64,000 nucleotides of DNA from Scleromitrula shiraiana (GCA_028455995.1 JABELC010000001.1:62001-126000), one strand, 5' to 3'; positions 9,973 through 22,083 are shown, counted from the first letter of the stretch. Notes: generated by a model from the sequence alone, not told the origin. Program-made: numbers and translations.

Positions 9973-12900
9973 ATGTCTACGATACCTACTACTCCAAAGG
10001 GAAAGAGAAACAGTACGAACGATATCAATTCTTATATTGATAGTTTTTCACGCAAGTGGGAACTGCAAATTCGAAAGAGAAGTTCGACTGATTCGCCCAT
10101 CGATCAAAAGGCAAGCCTATCTTCCAATGCGGACAAACTCGGCGATGCAATTGTTGCCAAAATCAATTATCTATACTTCAAGGATGAGAACAGTCTCGCG
10201 AGCGCACGAGAGTCTTTTGAGCGCGAGGGAGAGAAAATATACAGTAATTGGGTTTACAAGGTTAATTCTGTGGGCGGAGTTATTCCAGAGAAACGTCGCA
10301 ACAAAGCTATACCACTTGGACTGGATGAGCGCATTCGAATGCTGGGGTCTTTGCTGTCCATTTTGAGTATTGCGTCTGATGAAATTCAATTAAGAGTTGG
10401 AACGCCTTCCCTTCATCGATTTTATGACGGTAACAACTTGATTAGTAGCCCACGCTCTCAGCAAAGGCCAGTGCCAGATGACACTCCGATCCCCATGGCA
10501 ATCACTCCGGCCTCCAAATTTGAAGGAAAACGACCACTGGAGCCTTTCCCAGATGTAAATGTCAACTCAAGCTGCAAGAAGGTGCGTAATGTAAGTCCAG
10601 CGCGCAAAGATCCTATGCCACCTCCGCCATTCAACAAGTATAAATTGCAAAAAACAAGACTGGAGCAGAATAGTGTGCTTCCGGCTGCAAAAACAAGTTT
10701 CGAGACTAGTTTTGAGACTATTGAGACCAACGTGTCCGGTGTGTTCACACAAAAAGATATGCCTTTTAATACCCAAGAAACCGAATTTGATCTTATATCG
10801 TCAACCAAGTCTCGTCGAGAGAGCTTATATCCGACAAACCTTCTAGATTCGTTCATGAATGGTGGTGAATCACATACCCAAGACTCGGAGAATTGGGGCA
10901 GTAGTCTCAATGCCGAAGATTTTAAGGAACTGGACTGCAAAGCAGAGGCATCCATACTGAACGTGAAGAAAAAGCAACTACATGAGTATTTTAATCAACC
11001 CTTCCGTAAGTTTGTTATATCCATAGCTTCACTTGTTTCATTTGATCTAAACCTACTCCGATTCTCTCACATACAGGTGGCTACTAACACAAAGTTTAGC
11101 AACTTTACCATCTTGTCTTTCAGCGGCTCCGATCTTCATAATTTACGAAATAACTCGCGTCTTTCTTTTTGCTCAAGTTCCGCTAAGCGAGTTCACAGCA
11201 TCTTATACGAAAGAATGGGAGATCTATGATACTCTTTGGACATTTTTGAGGAATCTCCCTATCTTGAAAGATAAAAGATTGCCAGAACGATGCGGGCGTG
11301 ATGTTTGGGATGCTGCCATTAAAGGCTTTAGTTGTGGTTTTCGCGGTGTAGTATTCTCGGCCACTTTGCGGGTTGCTAAACCTGGAACAGAGTCTCTATT
11401 TTCTCTTCAACTCCACCCATTGAAGTTGGATAACTCTCACCGTTTGGGGCGAAGATTTGGTAATGATAGGTTTTTCGAGCTGCAAGTACCCGACCTAGAA
11501 GAAAAGCGATTGCCAGAAACAATTAAAAGAATAGTCCCGGATGGATGGAGGGAATTCATCCATTGGTTAGTGGAAGGAAATCATCAGCTACTTGGCAGAG
11601 AGTGGAAAGTATTCTTCGTCAAGCCAAAGGATGATAGAAAGAAACTGCATGCTTTGACGTCGGAACCAGATGATTTCGATGCCTCCAAATCATACAGAGT
11701 TACACTTTTCGCAGTTGATGGACCTGAGTTCAAAAGGCCGTCTCGTCGATGCAAGGATGAGAGTGTTCGTGTTAAGATGACCATCGATGAATTATTGGAG
11801 TGGATCATGCCAACCTCCAAAAACAGCGAAAAACCGTACATGAAGCTTTTCGCAAGAATTGCTCTAGGTAATGCACATTTCTCCATTTCGATGCATATCC
11901 ATATCAATAACCATGAAGTTCTTTCTAGGAATTGTGCCACGATCACCATCGACCGGTCAAGGATCAGACACCGCAAGGATATTATGGATGGAGAAGAGGA
12001 AATGACTGATGGTGCTGGGAAAATTTCCTCAGCTTTAGCCATGAAGGTGGCAGCAAAACTTGAACTGACCTACGTACCATCAGCGTTTCAAGGAAGATTT
12101 GGTGAAGCCAAAGGCTTGTGGGTTGTTGATCCGCACGATAAAGGCACAGAAGATTGGATCGAACTTTACAAGTCACAATGTAAGTGGGAACTCGGTGACA
12201 ATTTGGACGAAAATTCGAATCATTGGAGTCACCGCACTCTTGAAATAGTCGAGGTCTCAAGCGCGTTGACTTCAGCAGCTCTTAACACACAGTTACTTCC
12301 TATCTTAGTGCATCAAGCACGATTGAAAGAATCCATGGAGCAATCTATTGCCCATATTCTGAAGCAAGGCATGAATAAGGAAGTGGAAAACTTGACAAAT
12401 GCGATGGAAAACCCTCAGAAGTTTCGTGCTTGGGTTTCTCTATCCAAATCTTCACTCGACAGCAGACAAAAGAACAGGAATATCGCATATCGAGCAGGGC
12501 TTCCTGCCAAGACCGATGAAAGACTCAATACATTACTTGATGCTGGCTTCAACCCCAAGAAACTTTTATACATGAAAGAACTTACCAAATCTTATTTGTA
12601 CCACAGATGTGAGGACCTAAAGGAGAAGATGAATATTACAGTCGGCAAATCCACATACGTATACATGGTTCCCGATTTCTGGGGAGTCTTGGAGCCTGAC
12701 GAGATATATCTTGACCTTACTGGATTTGTGGATAAGGTTTCTGGATTATCCAATTCACGTTTAGACAATGTTGAAGTGTTGGTAGCTAGGAACCCTGCAC
12801 ATTATGCTAGTGACATACAGAAAGTCAAAGCTGTCCTCAAAATGGAACTGTGGGGACTTCATAATGTCATTGTGTTTCCAACGAAAGGTGTTCCTTCACT

Positions 12901-14062
12901 GGCAAAAAAGCTTTCTGGAGGAGATTACGATGGAGATAAAGCCTGGGTTTGTTGGGAGCCCGAAATAGTGCAGAACTTTGAAAACTCTGATTGCCCCAAA
13001 GTTCCCGATCTTGTCGAAGAGAGATTTATCGAGAAAGTTTCGACATCATACGCCGAATTAATTGCCGGAGAAGTCGACCCAACTGCCACTTTCCTACGTC
13101 ACAGCTTCGAATTTAACATGCATCAAAGTATGCTTGGTATCGCTACATCTTTTAAGGACGATGTTGCTTATAAAGTTCGCGATCTTTCCCGATATGAACT
13201 TGTGTTTCTGTCAACTCTACTTAGCAATTTGGTTGATCAATCAAAGCAGGGGTTTATCTTTACGGAGAACCATATGCAAAAAGTGAAGTCTCATATTTTA
13301 AAGAGTGTAGGACATGTTTTCAAGGCTGGCTACAAGACAAAGGAAATACCTAACGGATCAGATCATATTCTGGACATTTTGGTAAAAGAGGCAAACAAGA
13401 TTGTCGAGAAAATGCTTGAGGATTTTCACAGATCCATTCCAGACCCTCCGAAATACGATCATGACCTAGCAAAACCTTACAAACGGTTTGAATGTTATGA
13501 GGATGATGAATGGAAAACACTCTTAATAAACCTTAAGAATGATCTCAAAGAGAAAGTGCAGTTACCGTGGAAGCGTTACTACAAGCCAAGAAAGCCTAAT
13601 AAGGACCCAAATGAGGTTGATTCCATGCCAGACTTTGGTCCTATCTGTGACAAATGTTTCGAGGCTTTTTGCGCAATCAAGCCTCATGATGATACTTCTC
13701 TTACACGATTTTTGGTCACTGATTCCTGTCCAGATCCCGAATATTCTCTGTGGGCAATCATTAAAGCATCCGCTCTATATGCGTTGTACCAAAAGAAACC
13801 TCAAGAGTGCAGCCAACCGAATGTCCCGAATTTAGTTTGGTGGATGGCTGGGAGACAGTATGCGTATATCAAAGCTATGGAAACTGGTGGGATGGTACCT
13901 GTCATATCAGTTATGTATGTTGCTATGAAGATGAATCCCTCGTTTGTGAGGCAATTGAAGAATGGGCAACATGATCCTGCATCTCGGGATGTGAATGGGG
14001 AGATAGATTCTGAAGGAGTTGCAGATGGTGAAGAATCGGACTATTTGGTGGATGAAGATTGA
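9973..14062 (+). CDS. RNA-dependent RNA polymerase (QDE-1-like, RNA silencing)
   Basis: Two exons, 9973-11005 and 11124-14062, joined across a 118-bp intron (GTAAGT donor, CTAAC branch site, TTTCAG acceptor), give an uninterrupted protein of about 1,323 residues, close to the usual length for fungal RdRPs. The catalytic loop is GGDYDGDKAW, with the DYDGD aspartates encoded at 12923-12937; this metal-binding motif defines eukaryotic RdRPs. Other conserved blocks are KLFARIALG, MTDGAGKISSALA and VLVARNPAHYASDIQKVKAV. The first 330 residues are low in complexity and probably disordered. Family members convert single-stranded transcripts to dsRNA for Dicer in quelling and related silencing. The KAWVCWEP context fits the QDE-1-type clade better than Sad-1/Rdp1, which is judgement from memory. 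A further 51-bp intron at 11868-11918 is possible, because the residues it would remove look unlike the family. Confidence 0.93.
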
Positions 14063-14763
14063 AGAGATAGATTTCTTGGCAAGTGAGCATCTGGATATGA
14101 ATGATCAGCGGTTTCAGTGATTAAATATTGGGAAATCTTGATGGAGATGGAGTTGGGGATAATTAAAAGGATACCTATTTGATGATATACCATTCGCTGT
14201 TATTGATATATTTAACGTTACATTTTATGTACACACATGCTTGGGATTAATATACTAACAACGTGTCGGGTTTTTCTCTTCTTCTTTCAATCAATCTCCC
14301 ATTCAATTAACCATATTGGTAGTTGTTAAGATGCTAGGTATCCTTAATTCATATCGTAGGCACACAGCCAAGTGGTCGCGAAACTAGGCCTCTCTACTCT
14401 CCACAGTTTGGACTGGTGCCTCAATGAAAACCATTGTCGTATCTTTCAACTCCAAGTGGCCTATCTATTGGCTTGAATTTATCATAACATTGATTTTTTT
14501 ATCGTAGTCAATACATTTGTTATGGTAGACCTTCTAATTTAACCATTGTGAACCACTATATCTTGTCGGCTAAAACTCTCTAATGAAGTGTTGAATCGAT
14601 CGATGACGGAGCTTCGTTGGCCATCGGCTTCAGATATTTTATGTACAAAATCTCCCCACAAGATAATCACTGGTAATTCTAGAATAGAACTCTATCAGCA
14701 ATATTTATTCACGTATAGAAATTCATCTACTCAATTTGCACAAATTGCCACATCTGAGAAAAA
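14063..14763. other. Intergenic, no gene seen
   Basis: The 701 bp between the RdRP gene and the following hypothetical gene hold no supported frame, RNA gene or repeat. They presumably contain the RdRP 3' end and the next promoter. Confidence 0.55.
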
Positions 14764-15681
14764 ATGAGTGTCACTTCTTCCCAAGCACCTCTAATAAGAA
14801 CCTTGTACAATGATCCCAATGATCACGATCCCAGGAAACCAAGAAGAGAAGGAAGGCTCGAAGAACAACCCGATGGTACTTGGCGCCACGCAGAGATAAA
14901 GCACAGTGGGAGTACAGTGGGGTCTGCATCTGGATCTGGGTTTACCGCACACAATAAACCTCATCGCACTCGTTCTCATCATTCTTCTTCTTCGAGAAGG
15001 AAGCCTAAAGAGGAAGTAAATTATGCTCCTGCCAGCATGCCAACCATTCCGGAATCCCGGGTCACCACTTATCCAACTTTTAAAGCCGATGATAGAACTG
15101 CGTCATGGATTAACAATGTTCCCGAATCTTCGAATAGATATTCGGGGGGCTCTGATTTGGGTAAGTCAAAGCGGAAAGTTCCTCCTCCTCCTCCGCCTCC
15201 TTCAGCAGTATCTGCTCCGAAAGCGCCTTTATATTCAGCTCCTCGCCCTCCACCATCTACTTCAGCAGTAAATACATCAGAAAATCATAGGGATCGGGAA
15301 AAGCATCGTCGCAGGAGATCTTCTTCTTCTCATCCTCGCTCCGATGTATCTATTAACATAACCTCCTCCACCCCAGTCCCATCAACTTACACTCTCCCTC
15401 TCCGTCCTAGTGCTAGTGTACCTCCATCTTCTACGGCTTCGTCTAATGTTAATAGTCAGGTTCCTTCTGGGATTTTGTCGGAAACGCTTATTAAAGATGG
15501 GAACCAGGTGAGAAAATATAAATATTCTGAGCCGTCGACGTCGGGATCAGGGCTAGGGCAGAGTACCGGGGGGAGTGCCCAGAGGCATGTGCATAGCAGT
15601 AGGCCTAGCGGTAAGCCTGACAGTGGGGGGAAATATTATCGTGTTACTGAGACGAAAACTTATGGAGAATGGCGGTTCTAG
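14764..15681 (+). CDS. Hypothetical Ser/Pro-rich disordered protein
   Basis: A single-exon frame of 305 residues begins at an ATG in a purine-rich context. I do not recognise the family. The N-terminus (LIRTLYNDPNDHDPRKPRR, EEQPDGTWRHAEIKHS) looks structured, the middle is Ser/Arg/His- and Pro-rich with PPPPPPPS tracts, and the C-terminus (GILSETLIKDGNQVRKYKY, YYRVTETKTYGEWRF) again looks constrained. This pattern of two conserved ends with a disordered centre is common in lineage-restricted fungal proteins. There is no signal peptide or membrane segment. The coding call rests on length, start context and absence of stops. Confidence 0.7.
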   Translation: MSVTSSQAPLIRTLYNDPNDHDPRKPRREGRLEEQPDGTWRHAEIKHSGSTVGSASGSGFTAHNKPHRTRSHHSSSSRRKPKEEVNYAPASMPTIPESRVTTYPTFKADDRTASWINNVPESSNRYSGGSDLGKSKRKVPPPPPPPSAVSAPKAPLYSAPRPPPSTSAVNTSENHRDREKHRRRRSSSSHPRSDVSINITSSTPVPSTYTLPLRPSASVPPSSTASSNVNSQVPSGILSETLIKDGNQVRKYKYSEPSTSGSGLGQSTGGSAQRHVHSSRPSGKPDSGGKYYRVTETKTYGEWRF

Positions 15682-16974
15682 GTATGAGACTCTTTTATTA
15701 GTTGGATTTGATAGTTCAATCTGTTTCAGTCTCGTTCATTGCAGTATCAATTTTCGTTTTTTCTAAAAAAAAAATAAGTTTCTCTTTTCCATGACTGTGT
15801 ATCACCAAATCTCAATACGTGCTGATGATTCGTATCAGCTTGAAGACAATGAATTAGGAATGAATAAATGATTCGTACACAGTAGGTATCGTCATCGTAA
15901 TGGCGATGTCCACTTGACACTTTCAGTCCACTTCACCTCATGTTTCAAGATTCAGGTTACATAACATTCAACACCATGCCACACAAACTCGCAAATACCT
16001 TCCCTTGCCACCTCAATTTTTCCATTACAATAAAAGCACGGGCTTTGCGAGCTCCTCATCCTATGGATGTTTTGGAGGAAAACCAGATGAATCGTGAACC
16101 CCAATGCCAAAGGTAACAAAATCCCACGGTATTCCGAAATAGAACGCTATCGCAAACACAATGTATCTGAAACATCTACATACGATTTTCTTCATCCCGA
16201 GACCCTCGAGTTCGTTACAAAACAGTCATCCAAACTTATTAAGTACGTTTTCTCTCTCTTACCGAGTCAAGTCAAACCGAGTCGGTTTATATTTCCCTTT
16301 TTTTAATCACGAGTCATGCTCGCATCGCATTCTTTCAATTTTAGGATTTTCCCACCTTTCAAGACTGCAACACCACATATGCATAACATAACATGGTGCA
16401 AAGTGGACAATTAACATACATTTCCAAATTTCTAATATTGAAGGACAATTATTCCGAGGTCTCTTGGTTAATCTAGAATGTTGAGATATCCTTCTTATTC
16501 GTCTGAAATTTTATCCATTGCATTGATTTCCTAATCTGGCGGTTGCGAGAATGAGAATTAACCTTCCAAGAAACCTTAGGTAGGTACTATGTAGTTATGC
16601 TTGCTAACCATGACGACGATATTGTTCGATGCGAACAACGAAAATCAAAAAATGTATCGTTGCAAAAGTAGGTAAATGAGGACAAAATAAGATCATCTGA
16701 AGTATTCTTGGAATCTATAAGAAGTAATGATATATCCTCTTCTTTTCGATTTTTATATTCATCATTATCATCATCAACATCATCATCAACATCATCAACA
16801 ACAATAACAGCAATTATTTATTCAAATAAACAACAACTCCAAAACATTAATCAACCAAACAACCAACTAATTAATAAATTCGGAATATTTGATATATTCA
16901 TTCCTACCACTTAATTCAATATCTACTCTTTATTTTTAATAAACTTCCCAACAAACCAATCAACTACCCTCAAA
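15682..16974. other. Intergenic, possible short coding remnant
   Basis: This 1.3-kb stretch contains a short frame at about 16094-16250 with protein-like text (IPRYSEIERYRKHNVSETST) running into a possible GTACGT donor, but no downstream exon could be matched. Close to the next start codon the DNA becomes CA/AT-rich with ATCATC and CAAC runs, typical of a fungal promoter and 5' untranslated region. Confidence 0.4.
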
Positions 16975-17511
16975 ATGCATTTCACCAAGTCAGCCACTAT
17001 CATCGTTGCTTCCCTTTTCTGGGCTACTACCTCTCTCGCCATGCCAATGCCTGTTGATTCGTAAGTCATCCCAATTCGACATTATTGCAACATCCCTTTC
17101 CCTTCCAGATCTCATCCCATCTCCCCTCTCATCTCTCCACTTTATCGTCCATCCCTCCATCTCACCCCACATCCTCGTCAACACCAGCTAATCTCCTGTC
17201 CTTCTAGAACAACCACCGCCCTCCAATCACGAGCTGGTGTTGATACAGCTGGCGACATCGTTGGAGCCGTGGCAGGAGCACTCCCTGGTCCCGCCGGTGC
17301 GATTGTTGGATCCGTTGCGGCAGGATTGAAAGCCGGTGGTAAAAAGGGTGCTGCTGGAGCCGATGGTGCCGCCGGGGCTGCGGGTGCTGCAGGTGCCGCT
17401 GGGGCTGCGGGTGGAGCAAAAGCCGCTGGAGCCGAGGGTGCTGCAGGTGCCGCTGGGGCTGCGGGTGGAGCAAAAGCCGCTGGAGGGGCTAAGGCTGCAA
17501 AGGCAAACTAG
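16975..17511 (+). CDS. Small secreted Gly/Ala-repeat protein
   Basis: Two exons (16975-17060 and 17208-17511) joined over a 147-bp intron with a GTAAGT donor and TTCTAG acceptor encode 129 residues. The first 22 residues form a clear signal peptide (MHFTKSATIIVASLFWATTS then LA). The mature part carries LPGPAGAIVGSVAAG and a long run of collagen-like GAA triplets ending in GGAKAAKAN. A 49-bp segment (17382-17430) recurs without change 54 bp downstream (17436-17484), so the array has grown by duplication of an 18-residue unit. No cysteine occurs in the mature protein, so it is not a hydrophobin. Function is unknown; a wall-associated or surface role would be a guess. Confidence 0.8.
17382..17484 (+). 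repeat. In-frame 54-bp tandem duplication within the Gly/Ala gene
   Basis: The 49 bases at 17382-17430 are repeated identically at 17436-17484, a 54-bp period that keeps the frame. The GC-rich repeat encodes GAAGAAGAAGGAKAAG-type text. It is a likely site of length variation between strains. Confidence 0.9.
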
Positions 17512-17934
17512 AGCTGGGTTGGACTGAGCTATTGGGGCGAGGGAGGATCGTTGCCATGTTTGTAGGGATGTTGTTTATGGTGGTATTTTGCGACACGGGG
17601 ATACCATTCTATCAATACCTAGCTTGATGCTCAGGTTTTTTTTTCTTCATTTTTGTCTTTTGTGTTCCAGTTCAGGAGGTGTTCCCATCTTCCATTTGAT
17701 TCTTCATAATCTGTCTGTTGAATCAGCATGTAAACCTGGATGCTTTTATTTTCTTAGCAAATGTAATGCCCTATACCTTTGTATCTATCAAAAACAGTGT
17801 TCAACATTCCTCTCCATATTGATTTCTGATGGTGTGACTATGTGCCATACACGTGAGCACGGTCTACCCCACACCTCTCTTCAGTCTCTTCTCCATTTCA
17901 AGTAGGTGAGTCTTTTATAAAAACATTCTCAAAC
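17512..17934. other. Intergenic, no gene seen
   Basis: The 423 bp between the Gly/Ala protein gene and the broken regulator contain T-rich DNA consistent with a 3' untranslated region followed by a short promoter. No RNA gene or repeat is evident. Confidence 0.5.
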
Positions 17935-19581
17935 ATGTCATTCGTAACGAAGCAAACCAAGGAGAAGAGGAAATCAAGCAAGGGGTGTTGGACCTGTAAA
18001 TATAAGAATTCTAAACCCCACATGTATCTATCTGCATTTGATCTGACGCTTCTCCCAGCAAAGAAAAATAGGATGCGATAAGAGCATCCCCAACTGCAAT
18101 AATTGCACCAGAACAAATAGTTGTTGTCAAGGTTATGGAATAAAGCTTCATTGGCCTGAGTCGGGCGATCGCCGAAGACCTCATCATGCATGGGAGGACG
18201 AATCACATCAACATTCACAAACACCATTAATAAGTGGGAGCCACCACTTCATTGATTCGACTTATACTGATTTCATGATTGCACTGGGCTCTCAGCGGGT
18301 TTGCCCTTTATATAAACCTAAATTCCATCCATCGAGAAGTCTAAAATTTGGGTATGAAACCACTCTTGGTTTACGAGAAGGCGCATTACTATGTTATTGT
18401 AAGAAGTCCTCCAGTCCGTATATATGGAGTGATGTCTGATAAATCCATTTCCAGATACCCAAGTATTGACCCGTATGATCACAACTATCGATGATAGTTT
18501 CAATGGGTTTCGTACAATCTTAATTCCAAATGCGCTTGCTGAGAATTGTATATCATCCAAAAGTTTACGATATGCCATACTTGCGTTATCTGCTTTTCAT
18601 TTATGGGGTCATGAAGCTGCAGCACAATATAAATTTCAGGCGATAAGACTCCTTTCGCAATCAATTTAGTCAGGTGAAGGTGGCAGTCGTGGGAAATTTG
18701 CAACTTGCATGATGCTCTGTGTGTGTGATATGAGTCCGTATTCGCTCATAACCATATTGACACAAAAGAGGTGTTTGATGCAGCAGATGGAAGTTGGTAC
18801 ACACATATGAATGCTGCGAAAGTAATTAATTTAACAATGAAAAAGGATCATTTTTTGACTACATGGCTCTTATACCATGATGTCCTAGCTGACTTCAGTT
18901 CTCGTAAAACACAGAGTGAGGGTAATATATGTTTCACACTCCTGGGCTCATCGAAGGATAATCAAATTGTATGTGTTTCCATCAGCAAATAAAAAATCAC
19001 TGACAGCGATAGATTATCGGCTTATTGGGATGTTCAATGGAAGTTCTTAACTGCATATCTTGCATTAATAGACTTGCTAGATACACAGGCAATAAAGGGG
19101 AATTTCACGGCTTTGCAAATCTCTTGAAAACACAGCTCGATAATTTGCAACAAAATTTGCCGATCATACAAGATGGTAATGCATCCCACATAGAAGAAAG
19201 TCGAATACGAAACACAGCTGAGCTTTACCGGTTGGGAGCTCTTATATACCTACACACATCCATATCAACTCCAGAAACAAATGCAATCCAAGATTTAGTG
19301 CAAAAATGAATAACAATTCTCGAAGACAACGGGATCTATACAAGTTCATGGCCATTATTCGTGGTAGCTTGCGAGGTCATATCGAAAAAGCAAAGACTCA
19401 AAATTTTGGATGTCGTAGAGAATATGCAGAGTGAAAGAAGAATTAGTAATGGGGATATTATGCGAGACATCATTGAGACGTGTGGAAACAAATGGATCTG
19501 ATCGGTATTGTTGGTAATGGCGGGAGGGTGGATTGGAGGGCATTGATTGATATGAGAAAACAGATTCTATCTTTCATTTGA
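17935..19581 (+). pseudogene. Zn2Cys6 transcription factor, decayed
   Basis: A start at 17935 leads into KSSKGCWTCK; after a gap the cluster continues as QRKIGCDKSIPNCNNC, completing the C-x2-C-x6-C and C-x2-C pattern of a fungal binuclear zinc cluster. Further on, FNGFRTILIPNAL, ILALSAFHLWGHEAA and GLLGCSMEVLNCISCINRL match the fungal-specific regulator domain. Two introns are still canonical (18399-18454 and about 18969-19014). Five lesions are visible. The donor inside the zinc cluster at about 18000 reads TGTAAATATAAG and lacks its G. An in-frame TAG lies at 18667. A donor at 18730 reads ATGAGT where GTGAGT is expected. An in-frame TGA lies at 19307. A 1-bp loss near 19480 shifts the C-terminal frame (WKQMDLIGIVGNGGRVDW), which ends at 19581. 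No functional product is expected. Confidence 0.87.
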
Positions 19582-19864
19582 CATGTAATACAAAAACAAC
19601 CGATCACCAGGGGCTGTATTAATTCATGAACTACCATATGATACCAAATCCAGAAGTGCATATTTTCAATATCTAAATTCTAGTCGAACAATCAAATGTT
19701 GTAACTGTTCAATATGCCCTTGATCATTATAATATTTTAATTATTCAAAACTGAATTAGATACCATAGTGTCTTGATTGTTGTATCGAAGGATGGTTCAT
19801 GAATTGATGCCCCCCTGGTAGATGTATCTTATGGGAATCTGAGTCAACATACAATGAAGTCGAA

Positions 19865-20701
19865 TTAGTAACCTAATTGTTCAACTTTTACATCGAGTGG
19901 TAGCACTTTGACTTCAATCATCTCCTCTCCAATACCCCTCTTGATCGCTTCTTCGAGAATCGCCTCTGTAGCAGTAGCACCAACTCTTGTGACCCCAATT
20001 GCCCTCACTCTTAGTAAATCATCCAATGTCCTCACCCCACCCGCAGCTTTGAGCTCAATCCCTTGCTTCACATTCTCCTTCATCAACTTCAGATGCGGGA
20101 ATGTCGCACCCTGATAGTTGTACATTCCATTACTCTGTTTGACAAATCCATACCCAGTACTAGTCTTCACAAATGCCACTCCTACCTCACTGCAAATCTG
20201 GCATAACTTCACGATCTCCTTCTCTGTCAAAAAGTCATTCTCAAAAATAACTTTCAACGATGCGCCGTTGGATGTGACAGCCTCGTTGACCGCCCTAATT
20301 TCTTCCTGGACGTATTCCCATTCACCACTCAATGCCTTGCCAATATTAATTACCATATCAATCTCTCTACCACCAGCTTCGGCAGCTTTCGTTGCTTCGA
20401 ATATCTTTACTTCCGTGGTACTGTTTCCAGCAGGAAATCCAATAACGGGACATACATCGACCCCCGTATCTTTCAATGCGCTCATTGCTTGAGGAATAGA
20501 GTATGGTTTGACGCAAGCAGTGGCGACTTTGTATTTTGCTGCGATTGTGAGGCCTGTGGAGATTTCGGCGTCCGTCATAGTGGGGTGGAGTAGGGAATGG
20601 TCAATCATTTTGGCAAGGATAGGTAATGAGACCATAATTGAAGAAGGGAATGTTGCTATAGCCGCCATGATCAAAGTGAAGCGCAATTCGCAGGTTTTCA
20701 A
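19865..20701 (-). CDS. Deoxyribose-phosphate aldolase
   Basis: This single-exon protein of up to 278 residues matches DeoC/DERA, a class I aldolase that splits 2-deoxyribose-5-phosphate into glyceraldehyde-3-phosphate and acetaldehyde in deoxynucleoside catabolism. The Schiff-base lysine is K179 in FVKTSTGYGF, and the second active-site lysine is K218 in ELKAAGGVRT. Substrate-site blocks MIDHSLLHP, VCPVIGFPAG and REIDMVINIG are all present. The true start could be the first Met (20701) or Met12 or Met23; the first 25 residues are not conserved. It is intact although it lies between decayed genes. No operon-like partner is adjacent. Confidence 0.95.
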   Translation of the reverse strand: MKTCELRFTLIMAAIATFPSSIMVSLPILAKMIDHSLLHPTMTDAEISTGLTIAAKYKVATACVKPYSIPQAMSALKDTGVDVCPVIGFPAGNSTTEVKIFEATKAAEAGGREIDMVINIGKALSGEWEYVQEEIRAVNEAVTSNGASLKVIFENDFLTEKEIVKLCQICSEVGVAFVKTSTGYGFVKQSNGMYNYQGATFPHLKLMKENVKQGIELKAAGGVRTLDDLLRVRAIGVTRVGATATEAILEEAIKRGIGEEMIEVKVLPLDVKVEQLGY

Positions 20702-22080
20702 TATGATATAGATATAGATCTCGAATTGATTTGATAAACGTATCGTCCGCTGTGTCGTGTGTTCGAAGTGAACTCTATGTTATAGGATCCACTGCGGAAC
20801 CGGACACTACTGTCGATCACTTCAAAATCGCCCCACTTCTCTTTCACTCCTGTACGTTTATTGTGTTAAGAAACACGTGATATAAAGCCATACAAAGTTG
20901 AAAACCTGTGATATATAACGTGATATAAACCATCATCAACTTTATGAAATCTCCCCAACCCTAATTATAAGTTATTGATAAAACTTTGAGTATAGTGATT
21001 CATTGCTCAATTAGATTAGACTGTGCTCGCCTTGTTCTCTGCCCCTTTGTTTTTGCGATCTTTCGATATATATGTCATACCACGCAGGCTTCAACTTGAG
21101 ATTATTCATCGTGGATGTCTAATTGAGCGTCGAGATAACCGTGGCTTTATGATGATCGTCACCAAAGTTCCGTGTCGTGATGAGGCTACTTGTTGGCAAT
21201 GCCCTCCGGTCAATTCGCAAATTGTGTCTGGCCTTTTGACCCATTTGTCGTGTATCTAAACTCATAATTAGATCTCATCCTTTCCAGAAATTCTAGTAAG
21301 ATTCTAGTTGATTACGAGGGACGTGGGAGGGAGAGAAGGAATTGATTTTATGCTTTGCTCCCTTTTCTGAATGATGCTATTCCAAACCTATTCTGTTTAA
21401 CATTAACGATGGATGCAGAATCTGACAGACTTACTGCGCTAGTAATTATGAAGGTTATCAATCTAGGCACATCGAAGGAATAATTTAGTACGTGTTATGG
21501 TTGATTTTCATTTGTTGTTTTTGTTTGACTTGATTGTTTGTAATTCCCTAAGAAAATTGCAAAACACGAATTGTATTCCAAGAAGATCCTTTTTCGTCAT
21601 TGAATTTTTGCATCACTCTATTTGTTCTCCTCTGCCAACTATTCCACGCTTAAGCACAACCATCCATCATTAACCAGATCTTTCTTTCTGCTGAATATTG
21701 ATATGGATTTCGCTGATAGGAGACGACCTAGTCCTGCCACTTAAGTAGACCCCTTGTGCGTCTATATTGAAACCGTAAGGCTCATCTATATTTCGCACCT
21801 TTCTACCAATGAAGTGCAAGCGAGTTCTTCTTCCTGTGGGCGTTCCCCATGGCCGAGTCAATGTGTTTCCTCCTTCGAATCTTATCAAGTACAAGTGTCT
21901 GTTTGTTTTCTCGTCATAATGTTGGTCTCAATGTTTCTCCCTTTCCATCGATACTGAATACAGAAATCTTCGTCGCCTATCAGTCGATTTGTTTCGTCGA
22001 TCAAAAATTCTTCGGTGTCACTACTGTAGTGATCCCCTTGAAGATTAACGCGAGCGCATGCGGTTCTATTTGTGGAAAAT
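20702..22080. other. Mostly noncoding region upstream of a gene remnant
   Basis: The first kilobase has no supported frame. Between about 21670 and 22080 several overlapping frames on both strands have protein-like composition, but none carries a domain I recognise or joins by clean splice sites. They may be the decayed 5' part of the remnant that follows. Confidence 0.4.
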
Positions 22081-22083
22081 TGA

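Noticed and set aside
16094..16306. Possible first exon (IPRYSEIERYRKHNVSETST) ending at a GTACGT donor
   Set aside because: No downstream exon with compatible phase or recognisable protein text follows, and the start codon is unclear.
17995..18058. Non-canonical (AT-AC type) intron to rescue the Zn2Cys6 regulator
   Set aside because: The sequence lacks the ATATCCTT-type U12 donor and the CCTTAAC branch element, and the gene has four further lesions anyway.
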